A stretch of DNA of 51,799 nt from an uncultured Legionella sp. Lineage in GTDB: Bacteria; Pseudomonadota; Gammaproteobacteria; Legionellales; Legionellaceae. The stretch is from positions 1-51,799 of the forward strand of contig CAIRCS010000039.1 of assembly GCA_903877115.1 (NCBI GenBank), read 5' to 3'. A model generated the notes under the pieces. That model had not been told where the DNA came from and did not search any database. It was given only the letters and a program-made list of their open reading frames with translations. Position numbers and translations under genes: made by a program. Below, in pieces: positions 19,747-28,633 of this stretch. How positions within the stretch are numbered: position 1 is the first letter of the stretch; the number at the start of each line of letters is the position of its first letter.

Positions 19747-21086
19747 TATAGTTTTCCCACCAAATCAGTAAACACCTGACCCCTATGATTAAAATCTCGG
19801 AACATATCCAAACTAGCACAGGCAGGTGATAGTAATACCACATCCCCCGACAATGCAATATCGCGTGCAGCTTGAACTGCCGCTTCAATAGTGTCTATAC
19901 GTTTTACTGGAACCAAATCCGATAACGCTGTTTCCAATATATCTGCGTCCTGTCCCAGCAACACCAAAGCCCGAACATGATTCGCCACCACATCCCGTAA
20001 AAATCTAAAATCAGCACCCTTACCCTGACCACCTGCAATCAAGACTATTTTTCCAGAAATAGCCCCGCCAATCCCAGCAATAGCAGATTGCGTCGCTCCC
20101 ACATTGGTTCCTTTGGAATCATTGATCCAATCCACTGCGTCCAACGTACGCACCCATTGACTTCGATGGGGTAGGCCAGAAAAGGTCATCAATACTTCAC
20201 GCATCACAGTAATTGGAATGCCCAAAGGATAGACCAATGCACAAGCGGCTAGCGCATTTGCCCAATTATGTCGGCCTTTGATCCGCAAGTCACTGACAGC
20301 CAAAATCCGAATCTGCCCATAAGCGAGATACCAATCATTTTGGTCTTGCAATAGACCCCACTCTCCATCAGAAGGGGGATTCAAACCAAAACTAGTCAAC
20401 TGTTCTGTCTTTTGCGTATCCGGTATGGTCAATTCATCTTCACGATTATAGACCATCGATACCGCATGATGATAGACCCTTTGTTTGGCTGCAATATACG
20501 CTTCTACAGTGTGATGGCGGTCCAAATGATCGGGCGTAATATTCAAAACTGTAGCAGCAGTCGGACATAACGACTCTGTCACATCCAATTGAAAACTGGA
20601 TAATTCCAAAACCCAGACAGCATAGTCGTTCTCATCAGCGAGTAAATCCAAAACTGGCGTACCAATATTTCCCGCAACCGCAGTCTTGAAACCAAATGCT
20701 TCTGCCATTAAACCGACCAAAGTGGTCACAGTCGATTTTCCATTGGTTCCCGTAATCGCAATGACTTGCTTGCCGGGAATTTCGCGCGCCAAACATTCAA
20801 TATCGCCAAACACAGGAATATTCAACACTTTGGCTGCTACAATACAAGGGGTCTCCAATGGTACACCTGGACTGACAATGATTGCAGAAATCTGCGCTAA
20901 TTTGTCTTCGGGAAACATCGTTAAAAAAACAGCCGCATCCGGAAATTCTGCTCGAAATTCTGCTAACGCCTCAGGTGCCTTGCGCGTATCAAATACGGAA
21001 AAGCTAAGATGACGCCGTTGTAAATATCGAGCAACAGACTGTCCTGTTTTGCCCAAACCGATTACTAAGTAATGCTCAGGATGCAT
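19746..21086 (-). CDS. murD: UDP-N-acetylmuramoylalanine-D-glutamate ligase
   Basis: The Mur ligase that adds D-glutamate. It has 446 residues from the ATG at 21086. I reject a longer frame reaching 21182 because it would overlap mraY by 88 bases, while MHPEHYLVIGLGKTGQSVA is the normal family N-terminus and the next ribosome site (GAGAAC) fits. The ATP loop is ITGTNGKSTVTTLVG. LNITPDHLDRH and the late DFRDFNHRG-like ending (LDMFRDFNHRGQVF) are typical. It starts 8 bases after the mraY stop. Confidence 0.97.
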   Translation of the reverse strand: MHPEHYLVIGLGKTGQSVARYLQRRHLSFSVFDTRKAPEALAEFRAEFPDAAVFLTMFPEDKLAQISAIIVSPGVPLETPCIVAAKVLNIPVFGDIECLAREIPGKQVIAITGTNGKSTVTTLVGLMAEAFGFKTAVAGNIGTPVLDLLADENDYAVWVLELSSFQLDVTESLCPTAATVLNITPDHLDRHHTVEAYIAAKQRVYHHAVSMVYNREDELTIPDTQKTEQLTSFGLNPPSDGEWGLLQDQNDWYLAYGQIRILAVSDLRIKGRHNWANALAACALVYPLGIPITVMREVLMTFSGLPHRSQWVRTLDAVDWINDSKGTNVGATQSAIAGIGGAISGKIVLIAGGQGKGADFRFLRDVVANHVRALVLLGQDADILETALSDLVPVKRIDTIEAAVQAARDIALSGDVVLLSPACASLDMFRDFNHRGQVFTDLVGKL

Positions 21087-21094
21087 AATGTTCT

Positions 21095-22180
21095 CTATCG
21101 AAGTTTGAGTGTCGCCAAGCCACACAACACAAAGATCACCGTTATAATCCAAAATCGCACAATTACTTTGGGTTCTGTCCACCCTTTCAATTCGAAATGA
21201 TGATGCAAAGGTGCCATGCGAAATAGACGCTTCCCATGAGTATATTTGAAATAACCCACTTGGAGAATCACTGATACGGTTTCAATCACAAATAATCCGC
21301 CCATAATCATCAAAACTAATTCTTGACGAATCAGTAAGGCAATGGTTCCCAATGCGGCGCCCAAAGATAACGACCCCACATCACCCATAAATATTTGAGC
21401 AGGGTACGCATTGTACCAAAGAAAACCCAGGCCAGCGCCAACAACTGAAGCACAAAAAATAGTAATTTCACCCGTATTAGGAACAAAAGGAATCCCTAAA
21501 TAATGCGCATCCAAAACATTGGAAGCGGCATAGACAAAAATCCCAAGCGCACCTGCCACCATGACAATGGGCATAATGGCTAATCCATCTAATCCATCAG
21601 TCAAATTCACTGCATTACTCGCACCCACTATCACAAAATACGCAAATATCGGAAAAAACATGCCTAAATAGATATAATTGGACTTGAGAAAAGGAATGGT
21701 TAATTGAGAGTGTAGCGGGATACTAGAATTATTCATCAGATAAACCAAGGTAATAATAGTAATCAGCGATTGCCAAAAATATTTCCACCTCGCTGATAAG
21801 CCTTTGCTATTTTTCAAAACCAATTTGCGGTAATCATCGACCCAACCAATGATACCAAAGCTTAAGGTAACGCCTAGTAGGACCCAAAGACTCCTCTGGT
21901 GTAAATCCCCCCATAACAGCGTACTCACCGTTATAGCCAGCAAGATCAAAACGCCGCCCATCGTGGGTGTGCCCGCTTTGGAAAAATGACTTTTCGGACC
22001 ATCATCTCGAATCATTTGTCCAATCTGTAGTCCTCTTAACCAACGAATCGTCAACGGCCCGCAAAGAAGCCCCACTAATAACGCCGTCAATGCGGCCAAA
22101 ATAGACCGGAAGGTGATGTACTGAAATACCCGGAACGAGTGATAATGCATCTGTAATAATTGTGTAATCCAATAAAGCAT
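21095..22180 (-). CDS. mraY: Phospho-N-acetylmuramoyl-pentapeptide transferase
   Basis: A ten-helix inner-membrane enzyme that transfers phospho-MurNAc-pentapeptide to undecaprenyl phosphate, making lipid I. It has 361 residues, the normal length. The Mg and substrate motifs are [42 protein letters not shown] and [15 protein letters not shown], and the late HHHFELKGW is the conserved histidine motif. It lies 11 bases after murF. The next enzyme on this route, MurG, is not encoded nearby. Confidence 0.98.
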   Translation of the reverse strand: MLYWITQLLQMHYHSFRVFQYITFRSILAALTALLVGLLCGPLTIRWLRGLQIGQMIRDDGPKSHFSKAGTPTMGGVLILLAITVSTLLWGDLHQRSLWVLLGVTLSFGIIGWVDDYRKLVLKNSKGLSARWKYFWQSLITIITLVYLMNNSSIPLHSQLTIPFLKSNYIYLGMFFPIFAYFVIVGASNAVNLTDGLDGLAIMPIVMVAGALGIFVYAASNVLDAHYLGIPFVPNTGEITIFCASVVGAGLGFLWYNAYPAQIFMGDVGSLSLGAALGTIALLIRQELVLMIMGGLFVIETVSVILQVGYFKYTHGKRLFRMAPLHHHFELKGWTEPKVIVRFWIITVIFVLCGLATLKLR

Positions 22181-22191
22181 CGCTTTTTCCT

Positions 22192-23517
22192 TTAAATAAG
22201 CTCTTGAACGATGTTTTCCATCGCAGCTGATCTTGAACCTTTTACTAAGACTGTTGTGTCAGAATCCAAACGCCGCAATAAATCTTGAGTTAATTCATGC
22301 TGATTTACATAGTGTTTACCACCGGACCCAAAAGCAAGCGCCGATTTAACACCTAACTTTCCACATGTCAGTAACCCATCAATCCTTTGTTCTCGAGCAG
22401 CAATACCGACTGCTTCATGATGCTGCTCGCTCCATGCCCCTAATTCCGCCATATCGCCTAAAACTAAAATGCGTACTCCTGGACAATTTGCCAACACCTG
22501 TACTGCAGCAAGCGTAGAACGTAAATTCGCATTATAGGTATCATCAATAATCGTAGCTTGGTTTTTACCTTTAAAAAACATCATACGCCCTGACACACCT
22601 GAAAAAGATGTAAGTCCATTCTGAATGTCAGACAGAGAAATTCCGATTGCATGCGTACACGCTGCCGCTGCCAAAGCATTACTCACAGAGTGCAAACCAG
22701 GTACTTTCAAACGCACCAAAGCACTTTCATAGGGCAAATTCAAAGTAAACTCCGCACAACCACTGGCATTCAACACCACATCACTTGCCCACACGTCCGC
22801 AGCATGCAACTGCGAAAAACGTATCACCGGATGACTAGTAATCGTTTCATCCCAAAAATGCGCATAGGCATCATCATCATTGACCACCGCAATCCCGCCT
22901 GTACTCAGACCTTGATAAATTTCACCTTTGGCTTGCGCAACACCCTCTATACTTCCAAATCCTTCGATATGAGCAGGAGCAATATTATTGATAAGCGCCA
23001 CTTGCGGTTGGATCATCGCGACAGTATAGGCAATTTCACCGATATGACTTGCACCGAGTTCAAATACCGCATAACGGTGTTCTGGCTGTAATTGAAAAAT
23101 ACTTAATGGCACGCCGATATGGTTATTTAAATTACCCGCTGTTCCCAAAGAAGGTTGGGGTAAAATATGCGCGATCATTTCTTTGACAGAAGTCTTACCA
23201 TTCGACCCCGTCACTGCAATAATGGGACATGTAAATTCTTGTCGATACCAAGTCGCAATAGCAGCCAAGGCTTCCAAACTTGAATTGACTACTAATTGCT
23301 CAACCCCCGCCTCTGCATGTAACTGCTCACAAATCACAACAACCGCACCCGACCGTGCAGCATCTGCAATATAGTCATGCCCATCAAAATGCTCACCGCG
23401 AAGTGCTACAAACAAATTTCCTGCCTTCACTTTTCGACTATCAATACTGATACCTGATAATACGTAATCCAAAGTACAGGGCACATTCAAAACACGGGCT
23501 ATATCACTCAGGTTCAT
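22192..23517 (-). CDS. murF: UDP-MurNAc-tripeptide-D-Ala-D-Ala ligase
   Basis: MurF adds D-Ala-D-Ala to the tripeptide precursor in the last cytoplasmic nucleotide step. It has 441 residues. Visible motifs are the N-terminal [20 protein letters not shown], the ATP loop [15 protein letters not shown], and the C-terminal [12 protein letters not shown] and [11 protein letters not shown]. No strong ribosome site precedes the ATG. The usual upstream neighbours murE and ftsI are absent; zipA lies upstream instead, across a 76-base gap with no recognisable signal. Confidence 0.97.
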   Translation of the reverse strand: MNLSDIARVLNVPCTLDYVLSGISIDSRKVKAGNLFVALRGEHFDGHDYIADAARSGAVVVICEQLHAEAGVEQLVVNSSLEALAAIATWYRQEFTCPIIAVTGSNGKTSVKEMIAHILPQPSLGTAGNLNNHIGVPLSIFQLQPEHRYAVFELGASHIGEIAYTVAMIQPQVALINNIAPAHIEGFGSIEGVAQAKGEIYQGLSTGGIAVVNDDDAYAHFWDETITSHPVIRFSQLHAADVWASDVVLNASGCAEFTLNLPYESALVRLKVPGLHSVSNALAAAACTHAIGISLSDIQNGLTSFSGVSGRMMFFKGKNQATIIDDTYNANLRSTLAAVQVLANCPGVRILVLGDMAELGAWSEQHHEAVGIAAREQRIDGLLTCGKLGVKSALAFGSGGKHYVNQHELTQDLLRRLDSDTTVLVKGSRSAAMENIVQELI

Positions 23518-23593
23518 AAAAGTTCAACATAAATAGGAAGGAAGGGAGGTCATGACGATCGCGCTCTCCAGTAGTTTACTTCAAACTAGGGCT

Positions 23594-24376
23594 TTACTCC
23601 ACACCCACAGGTTCTTCATTAAGCATTAATTTTTGATGGTATCGAGCAATACTATTTTCAGATAATGGCTCACGTAATTCATCCAAAAGATGCGTATCCA
23701 AACTATCACTCAAGGTTCTTGCCGTATCCAACATCATGTCAAATCGTTCGGCATCGACCTCTCGATGTCCTGAAATCTGCATAAAGAGACACAAACCATG
23801 TACCACAAATCCACCAATGTTTTGTAGATCAAACACCCCTGTTGGAGTAGCAGCAGCCAAACTACACATCACAGACCCCTGACAGTTCGGAAATTGATGA
23901 CGATGAAACAGCCCACCTTCCCCAAAACGAAACCCCGCCGATAATACAGCCTGTAATAATTCGTAACCTGCCAATTGTCGATTTGATTTGGCTAACAAAA
24001 ATATCATGATAGTTTCAGCAGCAGGAGATGAATTTTTTGTCTCTGCTTGCGCTGTAGGCTGAGATGGAGTGAAACTTAACGTAGGTGATTGTCTTGGTAC
24101 ATCTGGCTTGGGTGGTTGTTGAATGGTTGGTGAAATATGAGACTTTTGACGCAAAGGAAGACCAATGGTGGGCTTTAAAGTCGCTGCCGTCGGAGTATGC
24201 TGACCCACCTTACGAATAGCTATAATTTCGTCAGAAGCATTCGTTGGCGCTACACTTGGGATGATGTTTTTTACAGTTTTATGTAACTCTTGCTGCCGGC
24301 GACTTTGTACAGTTCGAACAATAGCGATGACCACGCCGATCAAAAGCAACGCATTCAGCATCAAACTCCAATTCAT
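23594..24376 (-). CDS. zipA: Cell division protein ZipA
   Basis: An inner-membrane anchor that binds the FtsZ C-terminal peptide. It has 260 residues from the ATG at 24376, which has GGAGAGG directly upstream. A longer frame would put charged residues before the membrane helix. The layout matches ZipA: one N-terminal membrane helix (about 4-24), a basic segment, a long Pro/Gln/Thr-rich linker (to about 120), then a globular C-terminal domain. That domain contains AGFRFGEGGLFHRHQFP and FVVHGLCLFMQISGHRE, recognisable equivalents of the E. coli domain. zipA usually sits beside ligA. Here it heads the cell wall cluster, placing FtsZ and both its tethers on one strand. Confidence 0.87.
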   Translation of the reverse strand: MNWSLMLNALLLIGVVIAIVRTVQSRRQQELHKTVKNIIPSVAPTNASDEIIAIRKVGQHTPTAATLKPTIGLPLRQKSHISPTIQQPPKPDVPRQSPTLSFTPSQPTAQAETKNSSPAAETIMIFLLAKSNRQLAGYELLQAVLSAGFRFGEGGLFHRHQFPNCQGSVMCSLAAATPTGVFDLQNIGGFVVHGLCLFMQISGHREVDAERFDMMLDTARTLSDSLDTHLLDELREPLSENSIARYHQKLMLNEEPVGVE

Positions 24377-24424
24377 AGGCCTCTCCAATATTATCAAACA
24401 ACCAACCGATCGTAATTTTTTTAA

Positions 24425-24453
24425 TTTATAAGAATCTATCAAAGATTTGTAAA
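24425..24453 (-). promoter_or_regulatory. Candidate sigma-70 promoter of zipA and the cell wall cluster
   Basis: On the minus strand, TTTACA (24453-24448) and TATAAA (24430-24425) are 17 bases apart, each one mismatch from consensus. The likely transcript start is about 40 bases before the chosen zipA start. Confidence 0.5.
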
Positions 24454-24814
24454 AGATTGGGCCTTGGCCTAACCTACATTGCTTGAGTCAATTATTATTT
24501 AATCCACAATAATATAAATACACTGACAAATTGCACAAGCTCTTACCAGTAAACGTCTGATATCTAATATGTTGACATAAAAACCAAGTTTTACCAAGAT
24601 CTCTTTAGGTATTTATTAAGATAAATATCTAATCACAGTGCTCATAGAATTTACCACGAACTCGTTAACCTAGAAAAAGCGAAAATTTAAAAAAGCACGC
24701 ACACAAAGCACCAAGATTGAGACGGATTTGGTCCTTAACTAAGGAGGGTATACCTTCAACGGATGAGCTTTAAGATTTGATGCTAAATCCAACGCAAAGG
24801 TCGGGAGGGGGGCT
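24454..24814. other. AT-rich gene-free stretch upstream of zipA
   Basis: I see no gene here. It contains one near-perfect inverted repeat at 24605-24632 (arms TTAGGTATTTAT and ATAAATATCTAA, loop TAAG; one mismatch), which could be an operator or hairpin, and a TTGACA near 24574 without a matching -10. The rest shows no recognisable structure. It separates the zipA promoter from the desaturase terminator. Confidence 0.5.
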
Positions 24815-24840
24815 AAAAAAATCCCCGACTAAGCGGGGAT
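24815..24840 (-). terminator. Rho-independent terminator of the desaturase gene
   Basis: Read on the minus strand: ATCCCCG, loop CTTAGT, CGGGGAT, then a run of Ts. The 7-bp GC-rich stem lies 29 bases after the desaturase stop. Its orientation fits only the minus strand. Confidence 0.9.
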
Positions 24841-24869
24841 CAGATAGAGATTCAAGATAAGATTTTCAA

Positions 24870-26051
24870 TTATGCAGGCAATGGCGCATAAGTTTTAAGT
24901 TGCTGTGCAAACTGTCGCAAAGAGTCCAAACCAGACTCTTCCGCTTGTCGACACCAAGCCTGCAGAGAATCAACCAATTCTTTCTGTGAACTTGCAGTTT
25001 TCTGCCATACATATTGCAAAGATTCACGATAATCATAAACAACTCGCAATTGCTCATAGCGGGCCAACAATTCTTGCAGATGCGACGTAGACTTAGGAGA
25101 CAATAAACATTGGTCGCGTTTTAATAAAACATTTGCACGCTGAACCAATTTTTTATCTTCCTCGGAAACCACATGCTCCCGTTTTACTTGTTGAAGCATC
25201 GGCACTACAACAGCCTTATAATAATTGGCCATAATTTGAAACCGATTGCCAACTACTGCTTTGACTGTATCCAAATCAACATGCAATTTGTCATCAATTT
25301 GCGTCAATTTAGGCGGCAATTTCTTAACTTTAGCCATACCTAAAAATGACAGGATACGAATATACATCCAACCCAAATCAAACTCCCACCATTTTACTGA
25401 GAACTTGGCTGAAGAAGCAAAGGTATGATGATTGTTATGTAACTCTTCTCCGCCAATCCAAAATCCCCATGGAGATACGTTGGTAGCGGTGTCTGGACAT
25501 TCAAAATTACGATAACCCCAGTAATGACCAATCCCATTGACCACGCCTGCAGCCCATAAAGGAATCCAAAGCATTTGTATCGCAAAAATAGTAATCCCTG
25601 GCACACCAAATAGAAAGATATCCAAGAAAAACAGCACTATCAAACCTCTGGTACAATGCGGGGCGTAGATGTTTTTTTCTATCCAATCATCGGGCGTACC
25701 GTGAGAGTATTTATCAATCATCTCGCGATCTTTACGCGCAGCACGATATAATTCAGCGCCTTCCCAAAAAACCTTTTTAATCCCAACGACCTTAGGACTA
25801 TGCGGGTCTCCTTCAACATCCGTCGTAGCGTGATGCTTACGATGAATAGCTACCCACTCCGAAGTCACCATCCCCGTTGTAAGCCACAACCAAAAACGAA
25901 AAATATGACTTATGAACGGGTGCAAATCTAATGCCCGGTGAGTTTGATGACGATGTAGATAAATAGTAACCGAAGCAATAGTCGCTTGGGTCAAGACAAT
26001 AGTGGCTATCACATAGCCCCAAAATGATAAATTTAATGCACCATATAACAT
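24870..26051 (-). CDS. Membrane fatty acid (acyl-CoA/acyl-lipid) desaturase
   Basis: A 393-residue member of the stearoyl-CoA/delta-9 desaturase family, which inserts a double bond into a saturated acyl chain with a di-iron centre. All three histidine boxes are present: HRHQTH at 33-38, HRKHH at about 70-74, and HNNHH near 208. Hydrophobic helices flank the boxes. The C-terminal 140 residues are mostly helical and charged, longer than the catalytic core needs. The gene has its own promoter and terminator. It is divergent from plsC, an acyltransferase, so the pair may set membrane lipid composition together. The electron donor is not encoded nearby. Confidence 0.92.
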   Translation of the reverse strand: MLYGALNLSFWGYVIATIVLTQATIASVTIYLHRHQTHRALDLHPFISHIFRFWLWLTTGMVTSEWVAIHRKHHATTDVEGDPHSPKVVGIKKVFWEGAELYRAARKDREMIDKYSHGTPDDWIEKNIYAPHCTRGLIVLFFLDIFLFGVPGITIFAIQMLWIPLWAAGVVNGIGHYWGYRNFECPDTATNVSPWGFWIGGEELHNNHHTFASSAKFSVKWWEFDLGWMYIRILSFLGMAKVKKLPPKLTQIDDKLHVDLDTVKAVVGNRFQIMANYYKAVVVPMLQQVKREHVVSEEDKKLVQRANVLLKRDQCLLSPKSTSHLQELLARYEQLRVVYDYRESLQYVWQKTASSQKELVDSLQAWCRQAEESGLDSLRQFAQQLKTYAPLPA

Positions 26052-26086
26052 CGCGAGTCCGCTCCATAGATGTCTAAGTTATGCGT

Positions 26087-26095
26087 ATTATACCA
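26087..26095 (-). promoter_or_regulatory. Extended -10 promoter of the desaturase gene
   Basis: On the minus strand, TGGTATAAT is a perfect extended -10 (TGnTATAAT). No good -35 is visible, as expected for this class. The transcript would start about 30 bases before the ATG. Confidence 0.6.
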
Positions 26096-26198
26096 CAAAT
26101 AGAAGTAATATGCGAATTACTATGCTGCGCGTGAGCAACATAAAGTATAGACTTCCATCAAAATTCATTGTATTTTTCATATTTTGCCACGAGGACTC

Positions 26199-26942
26199 AT
26201 GAAAAAATCCATCACAATTCAAGCCGGAAAATTACACTCTATTTGGATAATTTTAGCCTCATTTTGGTTCATGGCAGACACCTGTGGGCGCTCCATTTTA
26301 AAATCTATGTTCGGTACCATCACGCGCCAATGGTGTAATGCAGAATTGCAACGCTGGTCCAAACGCATGCTTACATTGCTAGGCATTCGCTGTAAAGTAG
26401 TCAATCCTCATAACGTCGAGCCCCTACCTGGCCGCGCGACTATTTTGATGTGCAATCACGCCAGTCTATTTGACATTCCGCTTAGTTTGCAAGCATTCCC
26501 GACCACGTCGTTACGCATGTTGGCTAAAAAAGAATTATCACGTATTCCTATTATGGGTGGTGGTATGGTGGCAGCTGAATTCCCCTTCATTGATCGTAAA
26601 AACCGTCGTCAAGCCATCCAAGATCTAGAAAAAGTCAAACATTTATTAGAATCAGGGATTGTCATGTGGATTGCACCAGAAGGAACCCGCTCCGAAACCG
26701 GCGCTTTAGCACCATTCAAAAAAGGCGGATTTATCACCGCCATTAAAACCAATGCCCTCATTATCCCAATGGGAATCCGTGGCGCCAATCAGATCCTGCC
26801 TGCGCGCACGCGTCAATTTCGACTGAATCAGCAAGCTGAGCTCCATATCGGGCAACCTATTGATGCGTCACGTTTTGATTTAGACCATAAAGATGCGTTA
26901 ATTACAGAAGTACATCAAGCAATTCAGGATTTATTGGGATAA
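26199..26942 (+). CDS. plsC: 1-acyl-sn-glycerol-3-phosphate acyltransferase
   Basis: It acylates lysophosphatidic acid to phosphatidic acid at the inner membrane. The product has 247 residues from the ATG at 26199, which has GAGGA 4 bases upstream; a TTG at 26184 is less likely. The catalytic HX4D motif is CNHASLFDIPLS. The other family blocks follow in order: FPFIDRKNRRQA, WIAPEGTRSETG and ALIIPMGIRGANQ. One N-terminal hydrophobic segment (residues about 14-30) probably anchors it. It is convergent with coaD, 8 bases apart. Confidence 0.93.
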   Translation: MKKSITIQAGKLHSIWIILASFWFMADTCGRSILKSMFGTITRQWCNAELQRWSKRMLTLLGIRCKVVNPHNVEPLPGRATILMCNHASLFDIPLSLQAFPTTSLRMLAKKELSRIPIMGGGMVAAEFPFIDRKNRRQAIQDLEKVKHLLESGIVMWIAPEGTRSETGALAPFKKGGFITAIKTNALIIPMGIRGANQILPARTRQFRLNQQAELHIGQPIDASRFDLDHKDALITEVHQAIQDLLG

Positions 26943-26950
26943 TGCTGTCA

Positions 26951-27430
26951 TTACCCAATGCGTTTCTTTAGGGCTAACACCACGGATTTTGGAACAAAAT
27001 CCGTCACATCCCCGCCTAAATTAGCAATTTCCCGAACGAGCGTAGAAGAAATAAAGCGCGAATCCTCTGAAGGCGTAAGGAAAATTGTTTCAATATCAGC
27101 ACGCAATTTACGGTTCATCCCAGCCAGTTGGAATTCATACTCAAAATCAGACATCGTGCGTAAACCACGTAAGATAATATTGGCGCCCTTTTCGCGCGCA
27201 AAATCGACCAATAGAGTGTCGAACGGTATCACCGACACCCCAGGAAGATGTCCTATGGCATCTTGAATACACTCTACGCGTGCTTCTAAAGAAAAAAAAG
27301 GTTGTTTTACACTGTTTTTTGCTACCGCCACAAGGATTTTTGGAAAAATATTGCCCGCACGGGTAATAATGTCAATATGCCCATTAGTAATAGGATCAAA
27401 TGTACCAGGGTAAATGACGACATTATTCAT
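26951..27430 (-). CDS. coaD: Phosphopantetheine adenylyltransferase
   Basis: It transfers AMP from ATP to 4'-phosphopantetheine, the penultimate step of coenzyme A synthesis. At 159 residues it has the standard length. The nucleotidyltransferase motif is [17 protein letters not shown] (the T/HxGH motif), the basic [13 protein letters not shown] follows, and the ISSTLVRE motif lies near the C-terminus. It is divergent from lolB across 74 bases. Confidence 0.97.
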   Translation of the reverse strand: MNNVVIYPGTFDPITNGHIDIITRAGNIFPKILVAVAKNSVKQPFFSLEARVECIQDAIGHLPGVSVIPFDTLLVDFAREKGANIILRGLRTMSDFEYEFQLAGMNRKLRADIETIFLTPSEDSRFISSTLVREIANLGGDVTDFVPKSVVLALKKRIG

Positions 27431-27504
27431 AGTCTCAACTTATTTTATTGGTTTTTCAGCCAAGTACTGCTATTGTTTCATAAAAAATCAAGGAATGAAA
27501 TCCC

Positions 27505-28050
27505 ATGCTAAAGATGCTTTGGACGCTTACGTTCGTAGCCATACTAAGCGGCTGTGCTACCTTAAAATCCAGACAACCCGCTTCCTCTCACACACCTGCG
27601 TTTATTGTCTCAGGTGCCATTGCGGCTAAAAATCAACAACAAGGTTGGACCGCTACATTTTATTGGACGCAAAACAATCCTCAAGATTATCAAATTTTAA
27701 TTTCAGGACCATTAGGCAGTGATACGATGGAGATTACCCAGCATTCAGATAAGGTTACTTTTCGCGAAGGTCACAACGTTCTCCACGCCCGTCAAGCCGA
27801 AGAATTATTAGCCAAAGAAACCGGCATTCGTCTTCCAATGCATCATTTATATCATTGGATCAAGGGCAAACCAGCACCAGGCCCCATTACAGCAATCACG
27901 CGCTCAGAAACCGGTGACATCATCAAATTGCAACAAGCAGGATACACCTTAGAATATAGCAATTACCGTGACCATTATCCGTATAAAATTCGTCTCTTAG
28001 GGCGTCAATTAAGCGTTAAAATTATCGTCAAACAATGGGAGATCCATTAA
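27505..28050 (+). CDS. lolB: Outer-membrane lipoprotein receptor LolB
   Basis: LolB accepts lipoproteins from periplasmic LolA and inserts them in the outer membrane; it is itself a lipoprotein. It has 181 residues. The signal peptide ends in the lipobox LSGC, with Cys at 17. The mature protein shows QQGWTATFYWTQNNPQDYQI and LISGPLGSDTMEI, then GIRLPMHHLYHWIKGKPAPG, characteristic of LolB. AAGGAA precedes the ATG. ispE, the common downstream partner, is absent; a mobile element lies downstream instead. Confidence 0.93.
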   Translation: MLKMLWTLTFVAILSGCATLKSRQPASSHTPAFIVSGAIAAKNQQQGWTATFYWTQNNPQDYQILISGPLGSDTMEITQHSDKVTFREGHNVLHARQAEELLAKETGIRLPMHHLYHWIKGKPAPGPITAITRSETGDIIKLQQAGYTLEYSNYRDHYPYKIRLLGRQLSVKIIVKQWEIH

Positions 28051-28219
28051 GGAGTATTCCTCAGATCGAACGGCTCAGTGTTTTCCTCTTAACTTAGCCT
28101 TAATCAAACCTATCGATCAGACCATGCCAGGCCGCTGGCTCGCTATACTCCCTTTCTCAGAATCTAAATTATTCGCTGCCGCTGTTTGAAAAAAGGAACA
28201 TACCCCAAAGATTCTTCCA
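28051..28219. other. Gap after lolB without a recognised feature
   Basis: No coding frame or RNA gene is recognised. GGAGTAT (28051-28057) directly after the lolB stop is matched by ATACTCC (28145-28151), a 7-bp inverted repeat of uncertain meaning. Confidence 0.4.
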
Positions 28220-28342
28220 CAGGACATACGCAAAACTCCGATCTCTTCGTTGGATTTAGTTTTTAATTCGGTCATTTAGTTAACTAAACTCCCTCATTAA
28301 AAACTAAATCCGCCTCGACCTCAGAGTTTTGCGTAAGTCCTG
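28220..28342. mobile_element. 123-bp MITE-like palindromic element with candidate target duplication
   Basis: The whole segment is a palindrome. The ends are CAGGACATACGCAAAACTC (28220-28238) and its complement at 28324-28342 with one mismatch. A 16-bp inner block (GGATTTAGTTTTTAAT) is repeated exactly in inverse at 28297-28312, and the centre is TTTAGTTAACTAAA (28275-28288). It is flanked on both sides by TTCCA (28215-28219 and 28343-28347), a candidate 5-bp target duplication. There is no room for a transposase, so it would be a non-autonomous element moved by an IS elsewhere. Its right end overlaps the 3' end of the 71-residue ORF. Confidence 0.75.
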
Positions 28343-28519
28343 TTCCAATAATTTATCGATCTCATCTATAAAAGTATTTTTACATGACGAAGGTTTTAAG
28401 AAAGAAGATTTAATGGGTTGATAAACTTGAGTGACTGATTTTTCACCTAGACCAAACTCATCGATTTCTTCCAGATCCACATCTAGATCGAATATTATTT
28501 CATCATTAGATTGTGCCAT
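28304..28519 (-). CDS. Small acidic hypothetical protein, C-terminus supplied by the MITE
   Basis: A 71-residue protein I do not recognise. The N-terminal half is very acidic (IIFDLDVDLEEIDEFGLGEK); the C-terminal half is mixed and ends in a basic stretch (RKTLRSRRI). The last 13 residues or so, including the stop codon, are read from the palindromic element at 28220-28342, so the original gene was probably longer or ended differently. There is no signal peptide or membrane segment. It may be a truncated remnant; the short length and acidic bias also allow a non-functional frame. Confidence 0.45.
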   Translation of the reverse strand: MAQSNDEIIFDLDVDLEEIDEFGLGEKSVTQVYQPIKSSFLKPSSCKNTFIDEIDKLLEQDLRKTLRSRRI

Positions 28520-28633
28520 ATTGTTTTACTCAACTGTTAACATTATGAGCAATCCAACATAAATAAAGTGAATTAGTCTAGGCCTTGATTTGATATATCT
28601 CATTAATAAATATAATTTTTTTCGAACAACCCT

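Noticed and set aside
21087..21182. N-terminal extension of MurD by 32 residues
   Set aside because: It would overlap mraY by 88 bases and lacks family likeness; the ATG at 21086 gives the standard N-terminus.
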